A stretch of DNA of 32,565 bases from Desulfobacterales bacterium (GTDB lineage Bacteria > Desulfobacterota > Desulfobacteria > Desulfobacterales > JARGFK01): assembly GCA_029211065.1 (NCBI GenBank), contig JARGFK010000050.1, positions 1-32,565 on the forward strand. The letters are read 5' to 3'. Shown in pieces: positions 23,736 through 32,356 of the stretch (position 1 is the first letter of the stretch; each line of letters opens with the position of its first letter). A program made the position numbers and the translations under genes. The notes beneath the pieces are model-generated. The model made no database searches, was not told the DNA's origin, and worked only from the letters and a program-made list of their open reading frames with translations.

Positions 23736-24761
23736 TTATTTTGATATTTTGCGTAATTCACGTACTTTTGGCGCAAGTAACCCTTCTGTTGAAAAGATGT
23801 CATTTACCAATTTTTCCAGCTTTTCCCCGCCCAAATAATTTATAGTCCGCTTATTTTTTTCAAGCATTTTTTGAAAATCGGGATCATTGACCGTTTTTTG
23901 ATAGGCCTCCCGGAGAACAGCCAGTCGCTCCGCCGGAACACCCGGCGGCGCAAAAATAACCCGGTCAATCTCAAATGAATAGGATAGCGCTTTTGCGATA
24001 TCCTTTGCTTCTTGAGATGTTGCAAGTTCCAGGGCCGTCGGCACATCCGGCATTTCAGGGCTGCGGGTATCTCCCACAACCATAATCGGCTTCAAATCTC
24101 CTGATTTGAATAAAGGCAGGATGGAACCGACGCTGACCTGAACCCCGTCGACCTCACCCTTGACAGCGGCAAGATTTGCCTCGCGGGAACCGGTATAGCC
24201 CGTCACCGGATCAATTTCCAGTCCCAATAATTTTCCCATTATTAGAGAAGCAAAATAGTCATCGCTGCCGACACCTGAAAAACCGAGTGTTATCGCCCTG
24301 CCGGCATTTTTTAAATCGTCAAGACTCTTAAAGGGTTTTGTACCACTTGTAGCCATAACATGTTCTTCAAATGCGACTCTTCCGACCCAGGTCAGTTTGG
24401 AAATATCGTATTTAACCCCCTCGATCCCGCTCCACTGGGCAAACAACATCCCCGAGCCGGTCGTAAGGCAGATCGTCCGACCGTCAGGCTTTGAAGCCCA
24501 CAATTGATTGCGTCCCCTGAGGCCACCGGCGCCGGTCACATTGTTGATGACCACGTTTATTCCCGGGATGTGTTTTTTAAAATACGGCGCGAACATCCGG
24601 GCATAGGTATCAAATCCACCGCCGGGACCGTGGGGAACGATTATTTCAACGGTCTTGCCATTGAAAAACGCATAATCCGGGGCTGCTGCCAATGCAGCCG
24701 CCACACTAAAAACAACCCATACAAAAATGAGTGCCGATATACCAGTGATTCGCTTTTTCAT
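23736..24761 (-). CDS. TTT substrate-binding protein, TctC/Bug family (copy 1)
   Basis: 341 residues. It has a signal peptide (KKRITGISALIFVWVV, ending near AALAAAPD). The mature domain starts with FFNGKTVEIIVPHGPGGGFD, the Bug/TctC carboxylate-pinning loop. Further on are NNVTGAGGLRG and FSGVGSDDYFA, typical of the two-lobed periplasmic binding fold. It binds the substrate outside the membrane and delivers it to TctA/B. GAGGGACA precedes the ATG. It lies 110 nt after tctB-2. Bug proteins bind mono-, di- and tricarboxylates, aromatic acids and others; the ligand cannot be read from sequence. Confidence 0.9.
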   Translation of the reverse strand: MKKRITGISALIFVWVVFSVAAALAAAPDYAFFNGKTVEIIVPHGPGGGFDTYARMFAPYFKKHIPGINVVINNVTGAGGLRGRNQLWASKPDGRTICLTTGSGMLFAQWSGIEGVKYDISKLTWVGRVAFEEHVMATSGTKPFKSLDDLKNAGRAITLGFSGVGSDDYFASLIMGKLLGLEIDPVTGYTGSREANLAAVKGEVDGVQVSVGSILPLFKSGDLKPIMVVGDTRSPEMPDVPTALELATSQEAKDIAKALSYSFEIDRVIFAPPGVPAERLAVLREAYQKTVNDPDFQKMLEKNKRTINYLGGEKLEKLVNDIFSTEGLLAPKVRELRKISK

Positions 24762-24871
24762 TGTCCCTCCTTCTTAAAAATAAGTATAGCTCCGTCCAAT
24801 ATAGGCACCGAGACCTTTGTAAAAAATCATTTTGCTCATTTGTAGTGCCGGGCTTAAAATTTAATCTCAAA

Positions 24872-25414
24872 CTATCGGCCCAGAATTAAAATAAAAAGAT
24901 ACCCCTTATACAAAAACACATTCAATAAAACTTCAAACCCGAAATGCATGACAACCGCGATGCCTGCGGCTGAAAGCAGTGAAAAACGCCAGCCGGCCAT
25001 GGCCCGATATTTAAGAAAAATCCCGACCAGTAGCGAGAGCGACAATAAAAAGCCAAATAAAAAAATAGTCCCGCTGAAAAGGAGGACCCAAAGAAACATC
25101 TCCTGAACAGACAGGGCCCCAACGGTCCGGGCGGCATCTTTTTCGCTGTCGTCTTTTTTTTCAGACAAACCGGTTTTTTTTTGTTTGATTAAATCGGCGC
25201 TGAAGAACTCTCTTTTTTTGTTTAGAAATGAAAATTTGGCTGCAAATCTCGGCAAGCTGCTGATTAACTGCAAACCGATAAAAATCATCCCGGCGATGCC
25301 GACCATGAGCGGAACCAGACGGGCCGTTGGACTGTATGGCAGGCTCAGCGCCACAAACCCGGCAATAATCAGCAAGATGAAGCATCCAAAAATAAATTCG
25401 CCCCTATTCTTCAT
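24872..25414 (-). CDS. TTT transporter small membrane subunit, TctB type (copy 2)
   Basis: 180 residues from the ATG at 25414, which overlaps the TctA stop as ATGA and has AGGAGG upstream. A longer frame to 25513 is not needed. Four membrane segments are visible (FIFGCFILLIIAGFVALSL; LVPLMVGIAGMIFIGL; about 107-145; the C-terminus). A long charged loop, KREFFSADLIKQKKTG and following, sits in the middle. The overlap shows coupled translation with its TctA. Confidence 0.8.
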   Translation of the reverse strand: MKNRGEFIFGCFILLIIAGFVALSLPYSPTARLVPLMVGIAGMIFIGLQLISSLPRFAAKFSFLNKKREFFSADLIKQKKTGLSEKKDDSEKDAARTVGALSVQEMFLWVLLFSGTIFLFGFLLSLSLLVGIFLKYRAMAGWRFSLLSAAGIAVVMHFGFEVLLNVFLYKGYLFILILGR

Positions 25415-26880
25415 GCCGGCCTCCTGTTTGATTTTCGGATAAAGGGAAGGACGGCGACGGCCGCGAGCAGCACAAGTAAGACCATGGTCAGCGGCCGGGT
25501 GAGAAAATCCCAACCGAAAAGCTGAATGGCCAGATGAAAATTTTTCTCAACGATATTTCCCAAAACCAGACCGATGATGAGAGGGCCCCGGGGATACCCG
25601 TATATTTTCATGCCATAGCCAAAAAAACCCATGATAACCGTCATCAAAACATCCAGCATGAGGCCGTTGCTGCTGTATGATCCCAGCAGCGCCACGGCAA
25701 TGATAAAAGGCGCCATCAGCGAAAATCGCACCATGGTCAGCCGGGTCAGTTTTCTGGCAATCGACAGACCGATCACGGCGCCCATGATACCGCCCAGCAC
25801 GATCATCCAGACCAGCGAAAAGAGAAACGGCAACTGCTCATTGAGCATTTTGGGGCCCGGTTGCATCCCCTGAATTAAAAAGGCGCCCAGTAAAATGGCC
25901 ATGGTCTCGCTGCCCGGAACGCCAAAAGCGATGGTTGGGATAAGGGCGCCGCCGTCTTTGGCGTCATTGGCGGTTTCAGCCGCAATGACGCCCTCGATTA
26001 CACCGGTGCCGAACTTTTCGGGATGTTTGGAAGTTGAAACAGCATGCGAGTATGAAACGATATTGGCAACAGCGCCGCCGGCCCCGGGGATGACACCAAT
26101 GACTGTGCCGATGACGGCGCAGCGAACCATGAGAAACCAGTGCGTAAAAACAGCTCTAACCCCTTTTAAAACCCCGGTAGCCGTTTTGGGAATTTCTTTT
26201 TCCGAAATCGCGCCGCCCTGGCTGGCAAGATGGATGACTTCCCCGATGGCGAACAGTCCGACGATCATCGGAATCAGGTCCACCCCTTCCCACAGATAGA
26301 GTGTGCCCAGGGTATATCTTAAATCGCCGGAAACCGGATCAAATCCCACAAAAGAAAGCAAAAGCCCCAGAATTCCGGCGGTCAGCCCCTTTAGAAAAGA
26401 GCCTTTGCTGATGGAGGCAATCGATGTCAATCCGAATATGCACACTACAAACAGTTCGGGAGGACCGAACAGCATCACGACCCTGCGCATCACCGGTATC
26501 AGCAACGCCAGAATAAACGCGCCGACAATGCTGCCCATGGCCGAAGATGCGGCCGAAGCCCCCAGCGCTTCGCCGGCGCGTCCTTGCTGGGTCAGCGGGT
26601 ACCCGTCAAATGTGGTTGCAACATTCTGACCGGTGCCGGGAGTGTTAATCAGAATGGCGCTGATGGACCCGCCGAACATCACTGCGCTGTGACCGCCCAC
26701 TAGAAGGGCAAATGCCGAAACCGGATCCATGGTATAGGTTAAAGGGATCAGAATGGCATAGGCCACCGGCCCGCTTAGCCCCGGCATGGCGCCAAAGCCC
26801 AGAAACAGCATCACCCCGGCCGCCAGATAAAAAAGGCTGGTGGGATTCATTAATAAAAGGAACCCCTCTATCAGTGCCAT
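25411..26880 (-). CDS. TTT transporter large membrane subunit, TctA type (copy 2)
   Basis: 489 residues with the full TctA layout. The signature GGSISAILINTPGTGQ appears near residues 70-85 and AYAILIPLTYTMDPVSAFAL in the first helix region. VIPGAGGAVANIVSYSHAVS and ETANDAKDGGALIPTIAFG lie in the second half. AGGAG lies 8 nt before the ATG at 26880. It follows tctC-2 after a 108-nt gap that contains TTGTCAATA (26956-26964), and overlaps tctB-2 by 4 nt. It is a paralogue of the copy at 22193-23668. Confidence 0.92.
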   Translation of the reverse strand: MALIEGFLLLMNPTSLFYLAAGVMLFLGFGAMPGLSGPVAYAILIPLTYTMDPVSAFALLVGGHSAVMFGGSISAILINTPGTGQNVATTFDGYPLTQQGRAGEALGASAASSAMGSIVGAFILALLIPVMRRVVMLFGPPELFVVCIFGLTSIASISKGSFLKGLTAGILGLLLSFVGFDPVSGDLRYTLGTLYLWEGVDLIPMIVGLFAIGEVIHLASQGGAISEKEIPKTATGVLKGVRAVFTHWFLMVRCAVIGTVIGVIPGAGGAVANIVSYSHAVSTSKHPEKFGTGVIEGVIAAETANDAKDGGALIPTIAFGVPGSETMAILLGAFLIQGMQPGPKMLNEQLPFLFSLVWMIVLGGIMGAVIGLSIARKLTRLTMVRFSLMAPFIIAVALLGSYSSNGLMLDVLMTVIMGFFGYGMKIYGYPRGPLIIGLVLGNIVEKNFHLAIQLFGWDFLTRPLTMVLLVLLAAVAVLPFIRKSNRRPA

Positions 26881-26988
26881 CTGTCAACTCCTGTCCGTTA
26901 TTGAATCCAACGAAAATCCGTAAGCGAAAACAACCGTGAATGAATCCGCTCTATCTTGTCAATAGGGTCTGTAGGAATCTGAACGCTT

Positions 26989-28011
26989 TTACTTGGCGGC
27001 TTCCTTCAGAACAGGCTTGATTTTTTCCGCTGCGGTCATGCATGTCTGCATCAGGGCGGTCATCTGTTCACCCTTCATGGCATTGACCGGCCGGCCCCGC
27101 TTTTCCAGTTCTTGAATGATGTCTTTATCGGAGAATACTCCCCATACGGCTTCCCTGAGCAGTTTGACCCTGTCGGCAGAAACACCCGGCGGCGTACAGA
27201 ATGCACGGCCGAACTCAAACGTATTGGTGATCGCCGTCATAATATCTTTTTTATCCGGCGGAGCAATCTCGATTGCCAGGGGGACATCTTTAAACCGCGG
27301 GTCTCTTTCCAGGGCAACCTGCAGGATCGGTATAACATCGCCGGAATCAATCAGGTTCAGCAGGCTGCCGACTGTTGACTGGGTACCGTCCACATCCCCT
27401 TTGACGACAACCAGATTGGTTTCACTGGTGCCGCCGAACCCCACCACCTGACGCAACTTGAATCCCAGGGCATCGGCAATAACGGCCGCCGCCAGAAAAT
27501 CGTCACTTCCTTTGCCAGTTGCAGAAAAGACCACCGTGCGGTTTGCTTCCATCAGATCCTTAATCGATCGGAATGGAGATTTCTTGCCGACGGCAATGAT
27601 ATGCGGTTCGGCGTCTGAGCGTCCCAGCCATTCGATTTTACCCAGGTCGTATTTTACGCCCGGGGTTTCCATGACCTGATTGAATATCATCCCGCCGCCG
27701 TTGATAATGCCGATGGTCAACCCATCGGTGGGAGCCACATAGAGCGAATTCGTGCCGGTCATCCCGCCCGCCCCTTTGATATTTTTAACAATCGCCGTTT
27801 TAATCGGCAGAAAGCGGGAAATATGCTGGGCAAGGCTTCTGGCATAAACATCAAAGCCGCCCCCGACACCGTATGGGCAGTAAATTTCGAGAACCTTGTT
27901 ATTATAAAATTCTCTGGCATCTTCTGCATATCCTGCGGTTAAAGAAATAAACACCCAGGAAATTGCCAACAGGACAAACAACAGTCTTTTCGTTATTTTC
28001 GCTTGTTTCAT
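26989..28011 (-). CDS. TTT substrate-binding protein, TctC/Bug family (copy 2)
   Basis: 340 residues. It has a signal peptide (MKQAKITKRLLFVLLAISWV, ending near TAGYAED). The mature part begins FYNNKVLEIYCPYGVGGGFD, which differs from the VPHGPGGGFD of copy 1 in the ligand loop, so the two may bind different acids. NIKGAGGMTGTNSLY and FSATGKGSDDFLAA follow the family pattern. AAAGGAGG lies 6 nt before the ATG. It follows the single cupin after 38 nt and is probably co-transcribed with the ubiD group. Confidence 0.9.
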   Translation of the reverse strand: MKQAKITKRLLFVLLAISWVFISLTAGYAEDAREFYNNKVLEIYCPYGVGGGFDVYARSLAQHISRFLPIKTAIVKNIKGAGGMTGTNSLYVAPTDGLTIGIINGGGMIFNQVMETPGVKYDLGKIEWLGRSDAEPHIIAVGKKSPFRSIKDLMEANRTVVFSATGKGSDDFLAAAVIADALGFKLRQVVGFGGTSETNLVVVKGDVDGTQSTVGSLLNLIDSGDVIPILQVALERDPRFKDVPLAIEIAPPDKKDIMTAITNTFEFGRAFCTPPGVSADRVKLLREAVWGVFSDKDIIQELEKRGRPVNAMKGEQMTALMQTCMTAAEKIKPVLKEAAK

Positions 28012-28049
28012 CTCAACCTCCTTTGGTTATCTATAATTTGGAACAACTT

Positions 28050-28619
28050 CTAAAGGTACTTAAATCCCTCTCCGTTCTTCACCCCCCCCTCCGGCGTAAT
28101 TGAAACCCAGGAGTACGGGGACGGCTCAATGGTTTTGAGCTCTTTTTCATATTCTTCCTGGGTGACGTTTTTACCCACCTCAATCCAGCGGTCCAAGCCC
28201 AGAAAGTTCAGCAGCCGCTTATTGGTAATCCCCAGATAAATGACCCGGTCCGGTCCTTCATTCACGTGGGAATGCCAGTTCATGGTCGGCATGTAAAGGG
28301 CGTCACCCTGCTCCCAGTCATAACGCTCGCCCTGAACAATGGAATAGCCTTTCCCCTCCAGAATAAATACCAGCGCTTCGTTGTGGTGCTTATGCATCCG
28401 GGAGCTTTTTCCGGGGACCAGTTCCGACAGATGAATATTAATGGTGCGCATGGGCAGATCGATATCCCGGCTGCGGTGCTTGCGCTCCTTGCAGTCGTAC
28501 ATGTCCTTTAAGGGGCTTTTCTGAACAATATTCTTGACCAGTATCGGCCGGACAACTTCTTCATGGCGATGAATCTTGCCGGTTTCCCGCGGATTGATAT
28601 CATTTTTGTCTTCCGTCAT
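28050..28619 (-). CDS. Single-domain cupin protein next to ubiD
   Basis: 189 residues with one cupin core. Motif 1 is HKHHNEALVFILEGKGYSIV (residues about 77-96) and motif 2 is MPTMNWHSHVNEG (about 109-121). The metal-binding His pattern is kept. An N-terminal polar region of about 60 residues, including MYDCKERKHRSRD, precedes the core, and a C-terminal tail follows. GGAGGGA precedes the ATG. It lies between the small zinc-ribbon gene and tctC-2. The segment ERYDWEQGDALYMP resembles ERFDWEKGSTLFMP of the bicupin at 20538-21488. Function unknown; such cupins often accompany decarboxylase loci, which is inference. Confidence 0.75.
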   Translation of the reverse strand: MTEDKNDINPRETGKIHRHEEVVRPILVKNIVQKSPLKDMYDCKERKHRSRDIDLPMRTINIHLSELVPGKSSRMHKHHNEALVFILEGKGYSIVQGERYDWEQGDALYMPTMNWHSHVNEGPDRVIYLGITNKRLLNFLGLDRWIEVGKNVTQEEYEKELKTIEPSPYSWVSITPEGGVKNGEGFKYL

Positions 28620-28694
28620 AAATCCCTCCGGATCTGCTAAGTAGTTAAAATAAAATATGAATCCTTAGAGCCGCCTTGATGCTGCGTCCCTTGC

Positions 28695-28850
28695 TTACTC
28701 GCTGTCTATGACTTCTTTTGCTTCCTTGTCCAGAAACCTGGCCCCGCAAAAGGGGCATAACAATTTCCGTTCTTTTAATCTAAAATCATCTTTTGACGCA
28801 TAAAACTTCCGCCCGCATTCGGGGCATGCAATCCAAAATATTTTGGCCAT
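28695..28850 (-). CDS. 51-residue zinc-ribbon protein encoded next to ubiD
   Basis: 51 residues: two CxxC knuckles, CPEC (9-12) and CPFC (32-35), separated by 19 residues rich in Lys/Arg/Asp, and an acidic tail ending KEVIDSE. It starts at the ATG at 28850 with AGGAG about 10 nt upstream, 13 nt after the ubiD stop, and is followed by the cupin after 75 nt. Known hydroxyarylic acid decarboxylases of the UbiD type have a small third subunit, BsdD/VdcD (about 75 residues), that also carries cysteine pairs; position and size suggest this could be an analogous partner. That is inference: a general zinc-ribbon regulatory protein is also possible. The coding status is good given the knuckles, the start site and the tight spacing. 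Confidence 0.75.
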   Translation of the reverse strand: MAKIFWIACPECGRKFYASKDDFRLKERKLLCPFCGARFLDKEAKEVIDSE

Positions 28851-28863
28851 AATTTCTTCACTC

Positions 28864-30261
28864 CTATGGTAGATAGTCTTTAAGATCGATGCGCTTCATA
28901 ATCTCTGCCGGAATATTGATTCGTTCCGAAAACGGGCGGGTCACCGGTCGGGTGGCATCGACAATCATCTTGCCGCCCACGGCATGCTTAACCGCGGAAG
29001 GATCCAGTGTCCCTCCCCGGGCATTTTTGATAATGTTGATATCCAGGTCCGGCTGAACGCGGGTTGCCATCGCCCACATCACTTCACGCTCATTAAACGG
29101 GTCGACATCGTCGTCTACCACGATAACATGTTTCAGTTCATCATGATGCGGAAAGGCCGCCATGCCGGCAACGATCCCTTCACCATCAACTCTCTGCTGA
29201 AGGGAAATATAGGCGTGAAATCGACAGCATCCGGAAATGGGGAAATGAACCCCTTTGACACCGGGCACGGCCCGCTTGATTTCTTCATAAATGCCGGCCT
29301 CCTTGGGAATACCTCCCAAAATGGCCGTATCGGCGTGCCCAACCAGAATGTTCAGATAAATGGGATTTTTTCGGTGGGTAATGGCGGTTATCTTTACCGA
29401 CGGCGACCAGCGCTGTGGTCCGTAATAGCCTGTAAACTCCCCAAAGGGACCTTCGGCGTCCCGCTGGTTGGGTAAAATCTCCCCTTCAACGATCACTTCG
29501 GCATCGGCCGGCACCAGTAACCGTTCGCCGTATGTTTCGGAAGGGACCAGTCTTAAGGGTTCTCCGATGATGCCGCCGATGGTCTCATACTCGTCAATCT
29601 CCATGGAACTGATGGCTTCCGAACCCAGATAAAACCCGGGATGGTGTCCCAGGACATGGGCGATCGGCAAAGCCTCGCCTTTTTCCTGGGCCCGCATGTA
29701 GTAGTTCCATAAATGTCGCGGCGACATCCATATCCGCGATTCGGTCTTGCCGGCAACGATCATGCGATGATGCGATGAGTTATAGTTTTTCCCGGTATCC
29801 GGGTCCGCCGCCACCACGGCATCGGGCAAATAGGGGTAGCCGTCCATCTCATGGTGCGTTACCACCGGCAGGTCCCTTAAATCGACGGCATCTCCAGTGA
29901 TAATCACCTCTTTTACGGGGGCATCGGCCCGGCCGACCATGACCGGTTTAATCGGCTTTAAGGACCTTTCTGCAAACTTAAAGCTGGTCTCCATGCGCCA
30001 CTGGTCCTTGTCCAGTCCCAGCGCAACAGCACAAAACTGGCGCATGGCAAAAATATTTGTTGCCACCTTAAATCCACTCTTCTTCCCCTTAACGTTTTTA
30101 ACATTTTCAAAAACGAGAAGGGGAAACCGGCCTTCATTTTCAAGTTTTTGTTGAATCGCCGTTATTTCAAATTTTGGATTAACCTCCTTTTTTATAACGA
30201 CACACTCTTCCGGCATTGCCGCCTGCAGCTCATGAATGAAAGTTCGCAAATCCTTTGCCAT
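28864..30261 (-). CDS. UbiD-family prenylated-FMN decarboxylase
   Basis: 465 residues. It non-oxidatively decarboxylates, or in some members carboxylates, an aromatic or unsaturated acid using prenylated FMN. Aligned by eye to the family, N161, H183 and E234 would bind the metal and cofactor phosphate. R166 (in SSHHRMIV), E270 and E275 (in EGPFGEFTGYYG) match the catalytic Arg-Glu-Glu. The N-terminus DLRTFIHEL is typical. It heads the ten-gene minus-strand run, from a candidate promoter at 30445-30474. The prFMN synthase UbiX is not in the window and must be supplied from elsewhere. The substrate is unknown, and the two TTT transporters suggest an imported carboxylate. Confidence 0.9.
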   Translation of the reverse strand: MAKDLRTFIHELQAAMPEECVVIKKEVNPKFEITAIQQKLENEGRFPLLVFENVKNVKGKKSGFKVATNIFAMRQFCAVALGLDKDQWRMETSFKFAERSLKPIKPVMVGRADAPVKEVIITGDAVDLRDLPVVTHHEMDGYPYLPDAVVAADPDTGKNYNSSHHRMIVAGKTESRIWMSPRHLWNYYMRAQEKGEALPIAHVLGHHPGFYLGSEAISSMEIDEYETIGGIIGEPLRLVPSETYGERLLVPADAEVIVEGEILPNQRDAEGPFGEFTGYYGPQRWSPSVKITAITHRKNPIYLNILVGHADTAILGGIPKEAGIYEEIKRAVPGVKGVHFPISGCCRFHAYISLQQRVDGEGIVAGMAAFPHHDELKHVIVVDDDVDPFNEREVMWAMATRVQPDLDINIIKNARGGTLDPSAVKHAVGGKMIVDATRPVTRPFSERINIPAEIMKRIDLKDYLP

Positions 30262-30340
30262 AAAGCGTTCCTTTCTAATATAAACAGAATATTGCCGAAT
30301 CTAGTATCCGGTTTGCCCCAGCGAATTAATTTCCGCGCAT

Positions 30341-30358
30341 GGCGTCAGTGACGACGCC
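30341..30358. repeat. Perfect inverted repeat in the ubiD upstream region
   Basis: GGCGTC and GACGCC flank AGTGAC. It lies in the 5' leader expected for ubiD, about 80 nt before its ATG, and could be a small hairpin or operator. Nothing else shows between 30262 and 30425. Confidence 0.35.
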
Positions 30359-30425
30359 TAATTCTAATTGGCGGCAATAAACCGGAACTGACATAATTGC
30401 CTGTTGAACATTGCGCATAAACTTT

Positions 30426-30454
30426 TTGCCAATGTTTTTTTGACTTTCTACGAT
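30426..30454 (+). promoter_or_regulatory. Candidate promoter for the ThDP-enzyme operon
   Basis: TTGCCA (30426-30431), a 17-nt spacer and TACGAT (30449-30454) point at the ThDP enzyme gene. Predicted start near 30461, so the palindrome CTATTG-T-CAATAG (30465-30477) would begin about five bases into the transcript, a normal repressor position. Leader to the ATG at 30606 about 145 nt. Confidence 0.45.
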
Positions 30455-30474
30455 TAGAACGGAGCTATTGTCAA
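30445..30474 (-). promoter_or_regulatory. Candidate promoter for the ubiD operon, overlapping the divergent one
   Basis: On the minus strand, TTGACA (30469-30474) and TAGAAA (30445-30450) are separated by 18 nt. The -35 lies inside the palindrome, and the two -10 boxes overlap, so one regulator could switch both operons. The predicted leader to the ubiD ATG at 30261 is about 175 nt. Confidence 0.45.
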
Positions 30475-30477
30475 TAG
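30465..30477. promoter_or_regulatory. 13-bp palindromic operator candidate
   Basis: CTATTG-T-CAATAG is perfectly symmetric. Its core TTGTCAATA recurs at 4399-4407 in the amidohydrolase-gntR promoter and at 26956-26964 before tctA-2, all at catabolic genes. A GntR/FCD-type site is possible. Confidence 0.45.
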
Positions 30478-30605
30478 TTGTGTATAAAAGGTTGCATGCT
30501 GTTGACCATGATCGAATGCAGGCATCGTAAAAGATTCCTGTATATTTGTGATTTCGGATGATGTATATAAAAAATTTATTTGCAATGGAAGATAAGGGAA
30601 TAATA

Positions 30606-32324
30606 ATGAACGGCGCAGAGGTTATTATACAGCTATTTAAGGAATATCAGGTTGATGTGATCTTCGGGGTTCCCGGAGATACCAGCATCAAACTTTACGA
30701 AGCGCTATACAATGCCGGCTCCGCAATCCGCCATGTCATGGCCAGGGATGAGCGTTCAGCTTCTTTTATGGCGGATGTTTACGCACGCCTTTCGCATAAA
30801 CCCGGTATTTGTGAATGCCCCAGCGGCGCCGGCGCCCTCTATTCCGTGCCGGGTGTGGCCGAGGCAAATGCGAGTTCAATACCCGTTATTCTGATTACCT
30901 CTGACATCCCACTGTCCGGCGAAGGGAAAAAAACGATCACGGAACTGGATACCCAAAGCCTTTTCGAGTCTATCACCAAATGGTCCAGTATCGTTAAACA
31001 ATCGGAAAAAATTCCGGAAACGCTTCGGCGCGCTTTTAGAATCGCCACCACCGGGCGTCCGGGCGCAGTGCATCTTGCCTTCCCGCAGGAGGTGCTTAAC
31101 GGAGTATTTTCCGGTAAGGCCGAAACCATATATAGTGAAAAAGAATGCCGCGGTTATCCGGCATACCGCAGCCGCGGGAGTCGGAAGGTTTTGGAAGAAT
31201 TAACCCTGCACCTGCAAGGTGCCTTACGCCCGGTTATAGTTGTCGGCGGCGGCGCAAATCATTCCCAGGCCGGCAAAGAGATTATCAGCCTTTCGGAATG
31301 GCTTCAAGCCCCGGTGGTAACAACGATATCCGGGCAGGGAATTATGCCCGACGATCATCCCCTGGCGTTAGGGGTTATCGGCGATAATGGATTCCATCCC
31401 CATGCCAACCGGGCGGTGGAAGAAGGCGATGTGCTGCTCTATATCGGTTGTAAAATGGGGTCGGTATCAACCATCAAATGGACACTGCCCTCATATAAAG
31501 CTGATCGAAAAATATTGCAGATCGATCTGGATCCGGAATTATTATCCAATAATTTCAAGAACACCTTGAGTGTGGCCGGGGATGCACGTCTGGTTTTGGA
31601 AGACCTGTTGACGCTGCTTCAGGCCCACGTAGGAATCCGAAAACCTACCTCTTGGGTAAATGATCTTAACCGTTCACGGGCCCAATTCTGGAAAGAGTCT
31701 GAACAATTATTCCACTCCGAGGCTTTACCCATCAAACCGCACAGGGTTATTGCCGCTCTGAACAAAAGGCTGCCGTCGCCCGCCATTGTCATCGCCGACG
31801 CAGGCACGCCGACCCCTTATATTACCCGCTTTTTGAAATTGGGCGGAAATGGCTCCCGGTTTATTATTCCCCGGGCCTATGGTGGTCTTGGCTATGCCAT
31901 TCCGGCCATGGTGGGAGCGCATATGGCCCGGCCGGAAGCAAGCCTGGTGGGGCTGTTCGGCGACGGGAGCCTGGGAATGTCTGCGGGCGAGCTGGAAACA
32001 CTGGTGCGGCTGAAAACGCCGGCGGTACTGATTCATTTTAATAATGGCTCTTTTGGCTGGATAAAGGCGCTGCAGGCCCTTCACGCCGACAGCAAGTTTT
32101 TTTCCGTTGACTTTACGGCCGGACAACCGAGCCGGGTGGCGGAAGGATTCGGCATGAAAGCCTTTCATGTAAACACCCCTGCAGAACTGGACGATAAACT
32201 CGACGCCGCGTTTAGCAGCGACGGGCCTGTTTTTCTTGACGTTGTAACGGAATCAGAAGTAAAAGAACTGCCGCCGGTGCATTCCTGGAACCAGGCCGCT
32301 ATAAAATTCGGCAAATCGATATGA
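30606..32324 (+). CDS. ThDP-dependent enzyme of the acetolactate synthase/benzoylformate decarboxylase superfamily
   Basis: 572 residues from the ATG at 30606, with AAGGG 7 nt upstream; the in-frame ATG at 30558 has no site. Three domains are expected. The N-terminal pyrimidine domain has FGVPGDTSIKLYEAL and the cofactor Glu E49 in RDERSASFMAD. The central domain has VGGGANHSQAGKE. The C-terminal pyrophosphate domain has GDGSLGM...NN (about 452-480). It may decarboxylate or ligate a 2-oxoacid, or cleave a C-C bond; acetolactate synthase itself usually has a small regulatory subunit, which is absent here, so a catabolic role is more likely. It is divergent from ubiD and precedes an FAD oxidoreductase by 32 nt. 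Confidence 0.82.
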   Translation: MNGAEVIIQLFKEYQVDVIFGVPGDTSIKLYEALYNAGSAIRHVMARDERSASFMADVYARLSHKPGICECPSGAGALYSVPGVAEANASSIPVILITSDIPLSGEGKKTITELDTQSLFESITKWSSIVKQSEKIPETLRRAFRIATTGRPGAVHLAFPQEVLNGVFSGKAETIYSEKECRGYPAYRSRGSRKVLEELTLHLQGALRPVIVVGGGANHSQAGKEIISLSEWLQAPVVTTISGQGIMPDDHPLALGVIGDNGFHPHANRAVEEGDVLLYIGCKMGSVSTIKWTLPSYKADRKILQIDLDPELLSNNFKNTLSVAGDARLVLEDLLTLLQAHVGIRKPTSWVNDLNRSRAQFWKESEQLFHSEALPIKPHRVIAALNKRLPSPAIVIADAGTPTPYITRFLKLGGNGSRFIIPRAYGGLGYAIPAMVGAHMARPEASLVGLFGDGSLGMSAGELETLVRLKTPAVLIHFNNGSFGWIKALQALHADSKFFSVDFTAGQPSRVAEGFGMKAFHVNTPAELDDKLDAAFSSDGPVFLDVVTESEVKELPPVHSWNQAAIKFGKSI

Positions 32325-32356
32325 CAGGTCTTTTTTAAACAAGGAGAATGAATTCA

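Noticed and set aside
26934-26962. Promoter for tctA-2 from TTGACA on the minus strand
   Set aside because: No acceptable -10 box lies 16-18 nt away; kept only as a motif occurrence.
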